A DNA stretch of 64,000 nucleotides, taken from the IMG/VR virus record IMGVR_UViG_3300008267_000014, positions 23,777 to 87,776 of that record, one strand, 5' to 3'. Source of the DNA: a virus. Each line of letters starts with the position of its first letter. Position 1 is the stretch's first letter. The position numbers and the translations under genes are program-made. The notes beneath the pieces were generated by a model, which saw only the letters and a program-made list of their open reading frames with translations, had not been told where the DNA came from and did not search any database. This document shows, in pieces, positions 48,099 to 55,640 of the stretch.

Positions 48099-48875
48099 AT
48101 GATAACTAAATTAGTTCATTTTTCGGATTTACATCTTAGAATGTATAAAGACCATAAATTGTATCGTGATATTTTAACTGATATGATAAATCAATTTAGA
48201 GCTCTTAAACCGGATAGAATTGTTTTTACGGGAGATTTAGTACATTCTAAAAACCAAGTTACACCTGAATTAATTGAAATGGTTAGTTGGATATTGACAG
48301 AATGTTCAAACATTTCAAAGACTGTGATTATCCCCGGTAACCATGATTTTATACCTAACTTAGAGAGGTTAGATACTTTAACACCTATCATTAATTCGTT
48401 AAATAATCCTAATATCTTTTATTTTAAAGATAGAGGTGTTTACGAAGATGAAAACGTGTCTTGGTGTGTTTACTCACAATTTCAAGGTAATATACCACCT
48501 GATATAACAGATGCCAAGGGTATTAAAGTTGGATTATTTCATGGACCTATTCAAGGAATGAAGACTGAATTAGGATTTGATTTTGGAGAGGAAGCATATC
48601 CTGTTACTAAATTTGATGGTTTAGATGTTGTATTGTGTGGTGATATCCATTTACGACAAGAATTTAAGATACAAAATGGTAAGGGGTATATGATTGGTTC
48701 TACAATTTCTCAAAATTTTTCTGAAAAAATTGATAGACATGGTTATGGTATTTTAGATTTAACAACTATGAAATATGATTATGTTGATTTACATAATCCA
48801 AAACCATACATGTCATTTAGAATTACATCATATGATGATATTATTAAGGAAAGTGAAAAATTGGTAAATGTTTAA
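48099..48875 (+). CDS. Recombination endonuclease subunit gp47 (SbcD/Mre11-like)
   Basis: A 258-residue metallophosphoesterase with all Mre11/SbcD blocks in order: HFSDLHL (7-13), FTGDLVHS (43-50), IIPGNHDF (77-84), GLFHGP (145-150) and CGDIHLR (180-186). These bind two Mn ions and give dsDNA exonuclease / ssDNA endonuclease activity. With gp46 it should form the MR complex that resects DNA ends for recombination-dependent replication, as in T4. It is somewhat shorter than bacterial SbcD and lacks a capping extension. The start of the next gene overlaps its last 8 bases, so translation is coupled, although gp46 follows only after three intervening genes. Confidence 0.92.
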   Translation: MITKLVHFSDLHLRMYKDHKLYRDILTDMINQFRALKPDRIVFTGDLVHSKNQVTPELIEMVSWILTECSNISKTVIIPGNHDFIPNLERLDTLTPIINSLNNPNIFYFKDRGVYEDENVSWCVYSQFQGNIPPDITDAKGIKVGLFHGPIQGMKTELGFDFGEEAYPVTKFDGLDVVLCGDIHLRQEFKIQNGKGYMIGSTISQNFSEKIDRHGYGILDLTTMKYDYVDLHNPKPYMSFRITSYDDIIKESEKLVNV

Positions 48876-49740
48876 AATTAATGATTCATATAATAAGGAC
48901 ATCCTCAGTTTTTGTAAAACTAATAATATTGAGGATGTTCAATTATTTGTTAATAAATGTTTTAAACAAGGTTTTGATGTTAAAAAATATGGTTTGTTAG
49001 GTGGTGATGTTGAAGAAATTGTAAAAGAAATCGAAGTTATAAAAGAAGTTGAAGTAATTAAAGAGGTTTTTATTGAAAAAGAAATCCCTGTAGAAATTAT
49101 TAAAGAAATTATAGTCGAAAAACCTGTTGAAGTTATTAAAGAAATTATAGTCGAAAAGACTATACCTGTCGAGACTATTAAGGAGGTAATTGTTGAAAAG
49201 ACTATACCTGTTGAGATTATTAAGGAAGTTATAGTTGAAAAGGTTACTGAAGTTTTATCACCACCAATTGAAGTTAAAGTTATTGAATATATTGATAGAG
49301 AAATTAAAGTTGAAGTCCCTATTGAAAAGATAATTTATGTATCAGGTGAAACTCATACAATTATTAATGAAAAAATAATTGAAGTTCCTGTTGAAAAAAT
49401 TGTGACAAACACTATTGAGAAAATAATTGAAATCCCTGTTGAAAAGATTATTACAAATACTATTGAAAAAATTGTTGAAGTTCCTGTAGAAAAAATTGTA
49501 ATAAATACTGTTGAAAAAATTGTTGAAGTTGAAAAAATTGTTGAAGTTATTAAGGAAGTTGATAATGCGAATCACAAACAAAAAATGTTAGAAAATACTT
49601 TACAAAAAGTGAGGGAAGAATTGATTATAAAAAATAAAAAAATAGAAGAATTAGAAGAAATAAATAAAAAATTAGAATCTTTAAATTCACAACAAACTGC
49701 GGTTTATTTAAAAGGGTCTAATCTAAGTCAAAAAATGTAA
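48868..49740 (+). CDS. Repetitive V/I-E-K protein of unknown function
   Basis: A 290-residue protein. Residues 1-45 form a small helical domain (SFCKTNNIEDVQLFVNKCFK, then GFDVKKYGLLG). Residues about 50-230 are a degenerate repeat of 12-14 residues built on IIVEKTIPVE(T/I)IKE and later on VEKIVTNTIEKI, giving alternating hydrophobic and charged residues over a long stretch. The last 60 residues are a predicted coiled coil (KMLENTLQKVREELIIKN, then ELEEINKKLESLN). The composition is extreme: Glu, Lys, Ile and Val dominate. It overlaps gp47 by 8 bp and lies inside the gp47-gp46 interval, so it probably accompanies the recombination machinery. I know no function for it. Confidence 0.72.
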   Translation: MFKINDSYNKDILSFCKTNNIEDVQLFVNKCFKQGFDVKKYGLLGGDVEEIVKEIEVIKEVEVIKEVFIEKEIPVEIIKEIIVEKPVEVIKEIIVEKTIPVETIKEVIVEKTIPVEIIKEVIVEKVTEVLSPPIEVKVIEYIDREIKVEVPIEKIIYVSGETHTIINEKIIEVPVEKIVTNTIEKIIEIPVEKIITNTIEKIVEVPVEKIVINTVEKIVEVEKIVEVIKEVDNANHKQKMLENTLQKVREELIIKNKKIEELEEINKKLESLNSQQTAVYLKGSNLSQKM

Positions 49741-49742
49741 AT

Positions 49743-50084
49743 ATGGAAATTATAGTTTGGTTTATAGTAAGTTACGGGTTAATGAATATTATGGTTTATG
49801 GGTCAATATTCCAAGGACTTCGTAATAGTTTTAAAAAATGGGGCGAAGGTAATCATCCATTAAATTTTTTAGGTGAATTTATATCAGGTATATTAACTTG
49901 TCCGATGTGTTTTAGTTTTCACGGAGGTTGGTTTTTATCGTTAGTTTTATTTTCACCTATTAATCATTTGTTTCATACTCCGTTATGGTATAGTTGGTTT
50001 TTTGATGCCATTTTATCATCAGGTGCAGTATGGGCAATCAATTCAATAATTGAGTGGTTTGAAGAAAATCGACCTATCAAATGA
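49743..50084 (+). CDS. Small membrane protein with CPMC motif (DUF1360-like)
   Basis: A 113-residue protein with a transmembrane helix at about residues 2-24, a second hydrophobic stretch at about 45-75 that contains the TCPMCFSFHGGW motif (CxxC at 53-56 and H60), and a third at about 82-103. The combination recalls small DUF1360-like membrane proteins seen in phages and bacteria, whose function is unknown. The CxxC plus His could bind a metal. Its position between recombination genes is unexpected; it starts 3 bp after the repeat protein, so it belongs to the same operon. Confidence 0.7.
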   Translation: MEIIVWFIVSYGLMNIMVYGSIFQGLRNSFKKWGEGNHPLNFLGEFISGILTCPMCFSFHGGWFLSLVLFSPINHLFHTPLWYSWFFDAILSSGAVWAINSIIEWFEENRPIK

Positions 50085-50134
50085 TTTGAGAATATTAAAA
50101 TTTAATGTTATAATTTAATAATTGATATACAACT

Positions 50135-50314
50135 ATGGGAAAAAGAGATAAAGAACATCGCAAAAAAGTTCAAAAAAGAAATGAACGGCTTCTTAATGAA
50201 CAAAAACTAATGGAAAAACAGTATAAAGAAATGCTAGAACAAAGATTAGCTTTGATTAAAGAACGATTAGCGTCAATGTCTGGTAATAGTGAAAACGACA
50301 TAACTATTGATTAA
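50135..50314 (+). CDS. Small charged, coiled-coil protein (59 residues)
   Basis: A 59-residue protein starting GKRDKEHRKKVQKRNERL that is predominantly helical and very basic at the N-terminus (a run of K and R), with a middle segment (EQKLMEKQYKEMLEQRLALI) suited to a coiled coil and an acidic end (ENDITID). It ends 1 bp before the gp46 start. The 50-bp A/T-rich leader holds a weak promoter-like pair (TTG near 50088 and TATAATTT about 20 bp downstream). A nucleic-acid-binding or gp46-accessory role is possible but unproven. Confidence 0.6.
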   Translation: MGKRDKEHRKKVQKRNERLLNEQKLMEKQYKEMLEQRLALIKERLASMSGNSENDITID

Positions 50315-50315
50315 A

Positions 50316-52646
50316 ATGGAAGAAACTTTAGAGTTACAAAAATTAGATAATCCCTACATACAGGTTGTTTGGGAGGATTATGCGGAAAATTTCACACAGG
50401 AAAAAATTAAAAGTGTTAAACATTATTTCCAAAAGAAATATAATACGACACATATTAATATTATTACTAAATCTAAATCGGTTGATGAGGTTAATCATAA
50501 TGTTGATATCTCATTCAATATTTTAGATACTAATTACCAATTAGAATTAATTAAAGGGTTTTTAAAATCTAAAAATAATGAAAACTTATTTGATAAGATA
50601 TATGACTTAGATACTCAAGTTAATAATAAAATGGTTTTATCTCAAAATGAGGTAACACCATTTAAAAAATGGTATATTAAAAATATCGAATTTTCTAATT
50701 TCTTATCATATGGTGAAAAACAAAAAATTGATTTTGAAAAATGTAATGGTATTTCGGTTGTTGAATCAAATCCCCCAAATTTTGGTGGGAAGTCGGTATT
50801 AACCGTTGATTTGTTATTATACTTATTTTTTAATGAGACAACAAAAACCACTAAAGCTGAAGAGATTTTTAATAGATTTACGGATAAAAATACGGTTTCT
50901 GTTAAAGGTGAAATAGTTATCGATGGTGATGAATATATTATTGAGAGAAACATTACTCGTAAATTATCTAAAAACGGTGAATGGAATGTTAAAACTGAAT
51001 TAGATTTTTTCAAAAAATTATCGGATGGTAGTTTACAAAACTTCACCGGTGAACAAAGACGTGAAACAGAATCGTTTATTAAAACATCCATCGGTACTAA
51101 GGATGATTTTTTAATGACTATATTAACGACAGCAACAAATCTCGAAGACTTAATTGATTCAAAACCTACGGCTCGTGGACAAGTATTATCTCGATTCATG
51201 GGTCTTGACTTTTTAAAGAAAAAAGAAGAGTCGGCTAAGGAATTATATAGTGAGTTTTCTAAATCGATGATTTCAAATGTTTATAACACCGAATCATTAA
51301 AAACTGATATTGAAACTTATAAAAATAATATTCAATTAATGACAGATGAAAATGTGAATTTACATAAAGATTTAATTGATATACAAGAGAGAATAATTAA
51401 AGGTCAAGAATATCGAGATAGTTTGATGCAAAGTAAACATACCGATATTGATAGGGAAATTAGTCAATTATCACCTGATAAAGTTTCTAATGAAGTACAG
51501 TTGTTAAAAAATCAAAGAAGTGGTGTTGAAAAACAATTAACCGAATTAAAGGTAGTTGAACCTAGTGAATTTTATCATGAAGACAAACACGATGAGGTTA
51601 AGAATGAGTATAACAAACAATACCAAGAATTAGTTAGAGTTCAAACTGAGATTAAGTCTATTGAGAAGCTACAATCATCGGTTAGTGGGGGTATTATATG
51701 TGAACATTGTGGTATTGATTTAATGAACGCTTCAATCACACAAGCAAAAATTAATGAACTTGCTGGATTTATTACGCAAAAAGACCAAATTGATGGGTTA
51801 ATGCGTGAATTATCCAACAAAGAAAAGGGTTTTGTCACACTTAAAAAAGAGTTTGATGAATATGAAAAGAACAAACTTATTAAGGAGAAATACGAATTAA
51901 GTATAGAATCTTTTGACCTTAAAATTAAAGGGTTGAATGAAAAATTACAAAAGTATAATGAGTTACAGGATAAGATTTTAGCTAATGATAAAATAGAAAC
52001 TCAATTACTTAAAGCGGGTCAAAGAATTACCGAATTAGAGTCCGAAAAAAATACGGTAAACAGAAAAATTGATAATAACAAATATCAAATGGAGTCTTTG
52101 AACGAAAAGATAAAACATAATTTATCCCTCATCGAAAAAATTATTGAAGAATCGGGTAAAGAGAAAATATACAAACTTTATTTAGAAATTTACGGTAAGA
52201 ATGGAATCTCTAAAATAATAATGAAAACTATGTTACCTTTAATAAATTCTGAACTTCAAAGATTACTTGAAGATAGTTGTCATTTTAGGTTAGAAGTTAG
52301 AATTAATGATAAGAATGAAGTTGATTTTATTATGATTGATAATAACACTCAAGTTGAAAAGAATATGGCGTCTGGGTCAGGATATGAAAGAAGTATTGCA
52401 TCCCTATCACTAAGGTCAGTTCTAAGTAAAATATGTTCATTACCAAAACCGAATATAGTGGTATTTGACGAAATTTTTGGTAAGGTATCTAACGATAATT
52501 TAGAGATGGTTTCAACATTTTTTGGTAAAATTAAAGAATATTTTGAAAAAATATTTGTTATCACTCATAATCCATTGGTTAGTACTTGGTCAGATAATGT
52601 TGTTAAAATTAAAAAGATAGATAATGTAAGTTATGTGACACAATAA
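50316..52646 (+). CDS. Recombination endonuclease subunit gp46 (SbcC/Rad50-like)
   Basis: A 776-residue SMC-like ATPase, partner of gp47. The start is ATG 50316; a TTG nine bases earlier is less likely. The ATPase N-lobe begins only at residue about 120 (IKNIEFSNFLSYGEKQKIDF), so there is an N-terminal extension of about 115 residues not typical for the family. Walker A is degenerate but keeps GGKS (ESNPPNFGGKS, about 150-160). A coiled coil surrounds a zinc hook CEHC (462-465). The C-lobe has a signature region (SGSGYERSIASLSLRSVL) and Walker B (NIVVFDEIFGK, about 713-723). The family resects and tethers DNA ends. It ends just before the first of the two host-type promoters. Confidence 0.9.
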   Translation: MEETLELQKLDNPYIQVVWEDYAENFTQEKIKSVKHYFQKKYNTTHINIITKSKSVDEVNHNVDISFNILDTNYQLELIKGFLKSKNNENLFDKIYDLDTQVNNKMVLSQNEVTPFKKWYIKNIEFSNFLSYGEKQKIDFEKCNGISVVESNPPNFGGKSVLTVDLLLYLFFNETTKTTKAEEIFNRFTDKNTVSVKGEIVIDGDEYIIERNITRKLSKNGEWNVKTELDFFKKLSDGSLQNFTGEQRRETESFIKTSIGTKDDFLMTILTTATNLEDLIDSKPTARGQVLSRFMGLDFLKKKEESAKELYSEFSKSMISNVYNTESLKTDIETYKNNIQLMTDENVNLHKDLIDIQERIIKGQEYRDSLMQSKHTDIDREISQLSPDKVSNEVQLLKNQRSGVEKQLTELKVVEPSEFYHEDKHDEVKNEYNKQYQELVRVQTEIKSIEKLQSSVSGGIICEHCGIDLMNASITQAKINELAGFITQKDQIDGLMRELSNKEKGFVTLKKEFDEYEKNKLIKEKYELSIESFDLKIKGLNEKLQKYNELQDKILANDKIETQLLKAGQRITELESEKNTVNRKIDNNKYQMESLNEKIKHNLSLIEKIIEESGKEKIYKLYLEIYGKNGISKIIMKTMLPLINSELQRLLEDSCHFRLEVRINDKNEVDFIMIDNNTQVEKNMASGSGYERSIASLSLRSVLSKICSLPKPNIVVFDEIFGKVSNDNLEMVSTFFGKIKEYFEKIFVITHNPLVSTWSDNVVKIKKIDNVSYVTQ

Positions 52647-52647
52647 T

Positions 52648-52678
52648 TTGGTAGGTAATAAAAAAATAGGTATATTTG
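52648..52678 (+). promoter_or_regulatory. Bacteroidetes-type promoter P1 (TTG, 20 bp, TATATTTG)
   Basis: TTG at 52648-52650 and TATATTTG at 52671-52678, separated by 20 bp, match the Bacteroidetes -33 (TTG) and -7 (TAnnTTTG) boxes at their usual spacing. The start codon of the following gene is 28 bp downstream. The spacer shares GTAGGTAATAAAAAA with the second promoter 302 bp further on. Confidence 0.85.
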
Positions 52679-52706
52679 TATCTGAAATCTATTAAAATAA
52701 ACTAAT

Positions 52707-52943
52707 ATGAATACACAAATTGTATTAATCAGTGTTGAACATAATAATGCGAGAAAAGTATGTGAAAAAATTCAAAATGGGACTTATCCTACATTTAGTC
52801 ATTTAAAAAAAAGTTTGAATGAAGAATTGGGTGGGTTAGATGAAGTCATCGTTTTAACAATTAGTCAATTTATGGATGAAGTGAATGACCAAATAATGGA
52901 TAATTTATCCGATTATTTTATGACCTATGTTAAGATAGGTTAA
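52707..52943 (+). CDS. Small hypothetical protein (78 residues)
   Basis: A 78-residue protein I do not recognise. It is mixed alpha/beta in appearance: a strand (TQIVLISVEH), helices around ARKVCEKIQNGTYP and HLKKSLNEELGG, and a second strand (DEVIVLTISQF) before a helix (DEVNDQIMDNLSDYFM) and a final strand. It begins 28 bp after the first host-type promoter and ends 8 bp before the second, so it is a one-gene unit likely made early or in the middle of infection. No catalytic or binding motif is seen. Confidence 0.65.
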   Translation: MNTQIVLISVEHNNARKVCEKIQNGTYPTFSHLKKSLNEELGGLDEVIVLTISQFMDEVNDQIMDNLSDYFMTYVKIG

Positions 52944-52950
52944 AATAAAT

Positions 52951-52980
52951 TTGGTAGGTAATAAAAAATAGGTATATTTG
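52951..52980 (+). promoter_or_regulatory. Bacteroidetes-type promoter P2 (TTG, 19 bp, TATATTTG)
   Basis: TTG at 52951-52953 and TATATTTG at 52973-52980 with 19 bp between them. The sequence is nearly identical to the promoter at 52648 (shared AATTTGGTAGGTAATA and ATAGGTATATTTGTA segments). It would drive the 189-residue protein and the sigma factor. Confidence 0.85.
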
Positions 52981-52996
52981 TATAAAATTTAATATT

Positions 52997-53566
52997 ATGG
53001 AAACTAAAAAAAATAAGTACATTTTATTTTTATTCGACAAACATGAAAAACAAGATGAGTTTGTGTCTGAAATTGCTCAAGAAATATCAATTTTAACTGA
53101 TGATACTAATATATCTTTTTATTACGGTCCTGAGGCTTCAGTTTATACATTTTCGTCTGTTGATGATTTACCTACGGTCACTGAATTTGTTGAAATAATT
53201 TTAAGTATTTTTAACGCCACCTATTTTTTATTACCTTATACCAATGACAATCTGTCATTCGGACTTGAGAAAGATGTTGCTGAACATTTGTTTGGAGACT
53301 CAAAACCTGATAAAATGACCGAATTTGATAATGAAATCAAAAATTTGAATGATTTTGGTAATATTATGCCGAATTTTAATTCTGAAATGATGGAAATGTT
53401 TGGTGAGGAAGAAGACGAGATTAAAAAAATTATTAGAATGAATAATAAAAAATCGTTACAGCCTAGTATGGACGAAATCCTTGAAAAAATTTCTGATAAA
53501 GGATATAGTTCATTAACAAAAAAAGAGTTAGATTTGCTTAATCAATATTCAAAACAATTAAACTAA
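52997..53566 (+). CDS. Hypothetical protein with C-terminal Bacteroidetes DUF6576-like motif
   Basis: A 189-residue protein. The N-terminal half is alpha/beta (NKYILFLFDKHEKQDEF, then a FYYGPEASVYTFSS strand). An acidic linker includes MEMFGEEEDEIKK. The last 35 residues (SMDEILEKISDKGYSSLTKK, then ELDLLNQYSKQ) resemble the short C-terminal motif common in Bacteroidetes proteins such as certain rhomboids ('DEIL.KIS..GY.SLT..E...L'). This supports a Bacteroidetes host but does not give a function. It starts 17 bp after the second host-type promoter and precedes the sigma factor by 5 bp, so both are probably expressed together. Confidence 0.65.
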   Translation: METKKNKYILFLFDKHEKQDEFVSEIAQEISILTDDTNISFYYGPEASVYTFSSVDDLPTVTEFVEIILSIFNATYFLLPYTNDNLSFGLEKDVAEHLFGDSKPDKMTEFDNEIKNLNDFGNIMPNFNSEMMEMFGEEEDEIKKIIRMNNKKSLQPSMDEILEKISDKGYSSLTKKELDLLNQYSKQLN

Positions 53567-53571
53567 TTTAT

Positions 53572-54372
53572 ATGAAAACTAAAAATACAGGTATGACAAT
53601 TAATCAAGACGAAATACAAGTTTACTTAAAAGACATTCGTAAAATAAAAGTAATGACCGCTAGTCGAGAAAAAGAATTATCAGAAATGATGTTATCATCG
53701 GATATAACTGATAGTAAAAAACTCGAAATACAAAAAGAACTTTTGGAAGGTAATCTACGTTTTGTTATTACAATTGCTAAACAATATCAGAATCAAGGGT
53801 TAAGTTTCTCAGATTTGATATCTGAAGGGAACTTAGGGTTATTGAAAGCAATTCAAAATTTTGATTGGTCTAAAAATTTAAGATTTATATCTTATGCGGT
53901 TTGGTGGGTTAAACAATCAATTTTACAATCGTTAAATGATAACGCTAGAACTATTAGATTACCGGTTAATGTTGTTCAAGATTTATATAAAGCTAAAAAA
54001 GAGGCTGATAATAAAGGGGGTACTTTAGATTCTAAATTCTTAAACTTACCGTCTATAATTGCTTTAGATATGAATATTAATGAAGATGGTGATACATTAA
54101 TAGATGTTATTAAAAATGATGGTGCTGATATGCCTGATGAGATTTTTAACACTAAAGATATGTTGAAAACAAAATTAATAGGTTTGTTAGATATCTTAGA
54201 TGAAAGAGAAAAAGCTATTATTCAGGACTATTTCGGTTTGACAGGTACGCAAAGAACGTTAGAAGACATTGGTAATGATTTTGGTTTAACCAAGGAGAGA
54301 GTACGACAAATTAAAGAACGTGCGTTGAGAGTCTTACGTAATAATTCATCAGAATTATTTGATTATTTATAA
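53572..54372 (+). CDS. RNA polymerase sigma-70 family factor, Bacteroidetes primary type
   Basis: A 266-residue sigma factor with regions in order. Region 1.2 is near residues 14-40 (EIQVYLKDIRKIKVMTA). Region 2 is about 58-123, including NLRFVITIAKQYQNQGLS, the core-binding DLISEGNLGLLKAI, and the -10 recognition segment FISYAVWWVKQSILQSL. Region 3 starts at IRLPVNVV. Region 4 is about 205-257 with the helix-turn-helix TLEDIGNDFGLTKERVRQIK. The size and lack of a long region 1.1 match the short Bacteroidetes RpoD. It would direct host polymerase to phage promoters; the TATTTAT(T/A) motif is the candidate target. It lies 5 bp after the previous gene, under the host-type promoters. Confidence 0.92.
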   Translation: MKTKNTGMTINQDEIQVYLKDIRKIKVMTASREKELSEMMLSSDITDSKKLEIQKELLEGNLRFVITIAKQYQNQGLSFSDLISEGNLGLLKAIQNFDWSKNLRFISYAVWWVKQSILQSLNDNARTIRLPVNVVQDLYKAKKEADNKGGTLDSKFLNLPSIIALDMNINEDGDTLIDVIKNDGADMPDEIFNTKDMLKTKLIGLLDILDEREKAIIQDYFGLTGTQRTLEDIGNDFGLTKERVRQIKERALRVLRNNSSELFDYL

Positions 54373-54390
54373 TAAATTAGATAAGGTTAA

Positions 54391-54398
54391 TATTTATT
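54391..54398 (+). promoter_or_regulatory. TATTTATT putative late promoter element
   Basis: TATTTATT is followed by AATTAAAA and lies 19 bp before the membrane-protein gene at 54418, directly after the sigma factor. Confidence 0.5.
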
Positions 54399-54417
54399 AA
54401 TTAAAATAAAAAATAAA

Positions 54418-54723
54418 ATGAAATCAGTACTAAATTATATCGACCAATGGGGTCTTAGAATTGTAACATTTTTAACTATTATTGTCTTTTTTAAGACATG
54501 TACTACCAATAGTCGAATTGATGTGTTAAATGATGAATTTGTTAAATCACATATGATTTTAAACACTAAAATAGATTCTCATAATGTTATTCTTAGGAAT
54601 GAAATTAAAATTGAAGGTTTGAAAAGTGAAAAAAGAATGATACAATCAACCGATAGAAAAATTTTAGATGTTAATAGACAATCTGAGATTGATAAAGAGT
54701 TAGAAATCTTAAATAAGAAATGA
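54418..54723 (+). CDS. Membrane-anchored coiled-coil protein
   Basis: A 101-residue protein with one N-terminal transmembrane helix (about residues 12-27; LRIVTFLTIIVFFKTC) followed by a charged helix with coiled-coil character (residues about 35-100). Charge distribution suggests the C-terminal part is on the outer side or in the cytoplasm; it cannot be decided here. It overlaps the next gene by 4 bp (ATGA). It is next to a four-helix membrane protein, an amidase and another membrane-anchored protein, so it may belong to a lysis module, but no holin or spanin family is recognised. Confidence 0.65.
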   Translation: MKSVLNYIDQWGLRIVTFLTIIVFFKTCTTNSRIDVLNDEFVKSHMILNTKIDSHNVILRNEIKIEGLKSEKRMIQSTDRKILDVNRQSEIDKELEILNKK

Positions 54724-55628
54724 ATAAAATAATTAGATGGGTAAAAAACAATCCAAATAGAACAATGTTCTTAATACCTATCATTTTAGTTGCGGGGATT
54801 TCAATTTCACATGTTGTTTCATGGTATAATTTAGCAAATCCAATTAGTTGGGCGATTTATTTATCAATCGCTATTGAAATTGGTGCTATGACAGCTTTAG
54901 TTGCTGCAACTAATAAAATAAAAGGTGGTGTTTGGATTATGTTCGGATTAATTACATTTATTCAAATGATAGGTAATATTTTCTTTTCATATAAGGAGAT
55001 TGATGTAAATGGAGACCTATTTAAATCATGGATGGAATTGACTTCACCTGTTTGGGAAGCGTTAGGTTCTAAAATAGACGATACAATCGCATTGAAAAGA
55101 TGGTTAGCATTTTTAGAAGGTGGGTTATTACCTATTATTTCATTAACGTCTTTACATTTTTTTGTTAATTATGATGACGGTAAAACCAACACTGATGATA
55201 AAGTAATCATAAATGAAGAAACTTTGGATGATGAACCTGAAGTTAAAAATGTTGTAAAGGAAAATGTTGAAACTTATAAGGAGAGTAAAAAAAAAATACT
55301 TAACAGTTCGTTAATTAACTTATTTCGTAATACTTCTTTGAGTAAAACCCTAAAAGAAGTTAATCGTGAAAATTTAGAACTATTAATTAACCCTAACCAA
55401 AATGATGAAACTATAACTACAGTTAGTAATGAAACTAATGAGAATAATAATAGATTCAATAACGATGAAATAATTAATAATCAAATAGATAATAATGGTG
55501 ATTATAAATTCGAAGTATTCCGTAATAATGAGATTGAAGAAGCTAATGTGGAAACAAATGTTGAAACTGAAAAAGTTGATTTAAATGATAATTTTATTAA
55601 AACTAAAAGATTGACTTATAAAAAATAA
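54720..55628 (+). CDS. Polytopic membrane protein (four helices) with acidic C-terminal tail
   Basis: A 302-residue protein with four hydrophobic segments (about 16-36, 42-63, 68-91 and 133-150), then a long hydrophilic Asn/Glu-rich tail to residue 302 (containing ENVETYKESKKKI and a NETNENNNRFNNDE low-complexity part). It overlaps its upstream neighbour by 4 bp. The size and long tail do not fit classical small holins, so a lysis role is only suggested by the amidase 12 bp downstream. It might also anchor or modify the host membrane during assembly. No known family was recognised. Confidence 0.66.
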   Translation: MNKIIRWVKNNPNRTMFLIPIILVAGISISHVVSWYNLANPISWAIYLSIAIEIGAMTALVAATNKIKGGVWIMFGLITFIQMIGNIFFSYKEIDVNGDLFKSWMELTSPVWEALGSKIDDTIALKRWLAFLEGGLLPIISLTSLHFFVNYDDGKTNTDDKVIINEETLDDEPEVKNVVKENVETYKESKKKILNSSLINLFRNTSLSKTLKEVNRENLELLINPNQNDETITTVSNETNENNNRFNNDEIINNQIDNNGDYKFEVFRNNEIEEANVETNVETEKVDLNDNFIKTKRLTYKK

Positions 55629-55640
55629 TATTATTAGTTA

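Noticed and set aside
50307-50309. TTG start for gp46
   Set aside because: It lies inside the preceding 59-residue gene; ATG at 50316 is 1 bp after its stop and is more likely.
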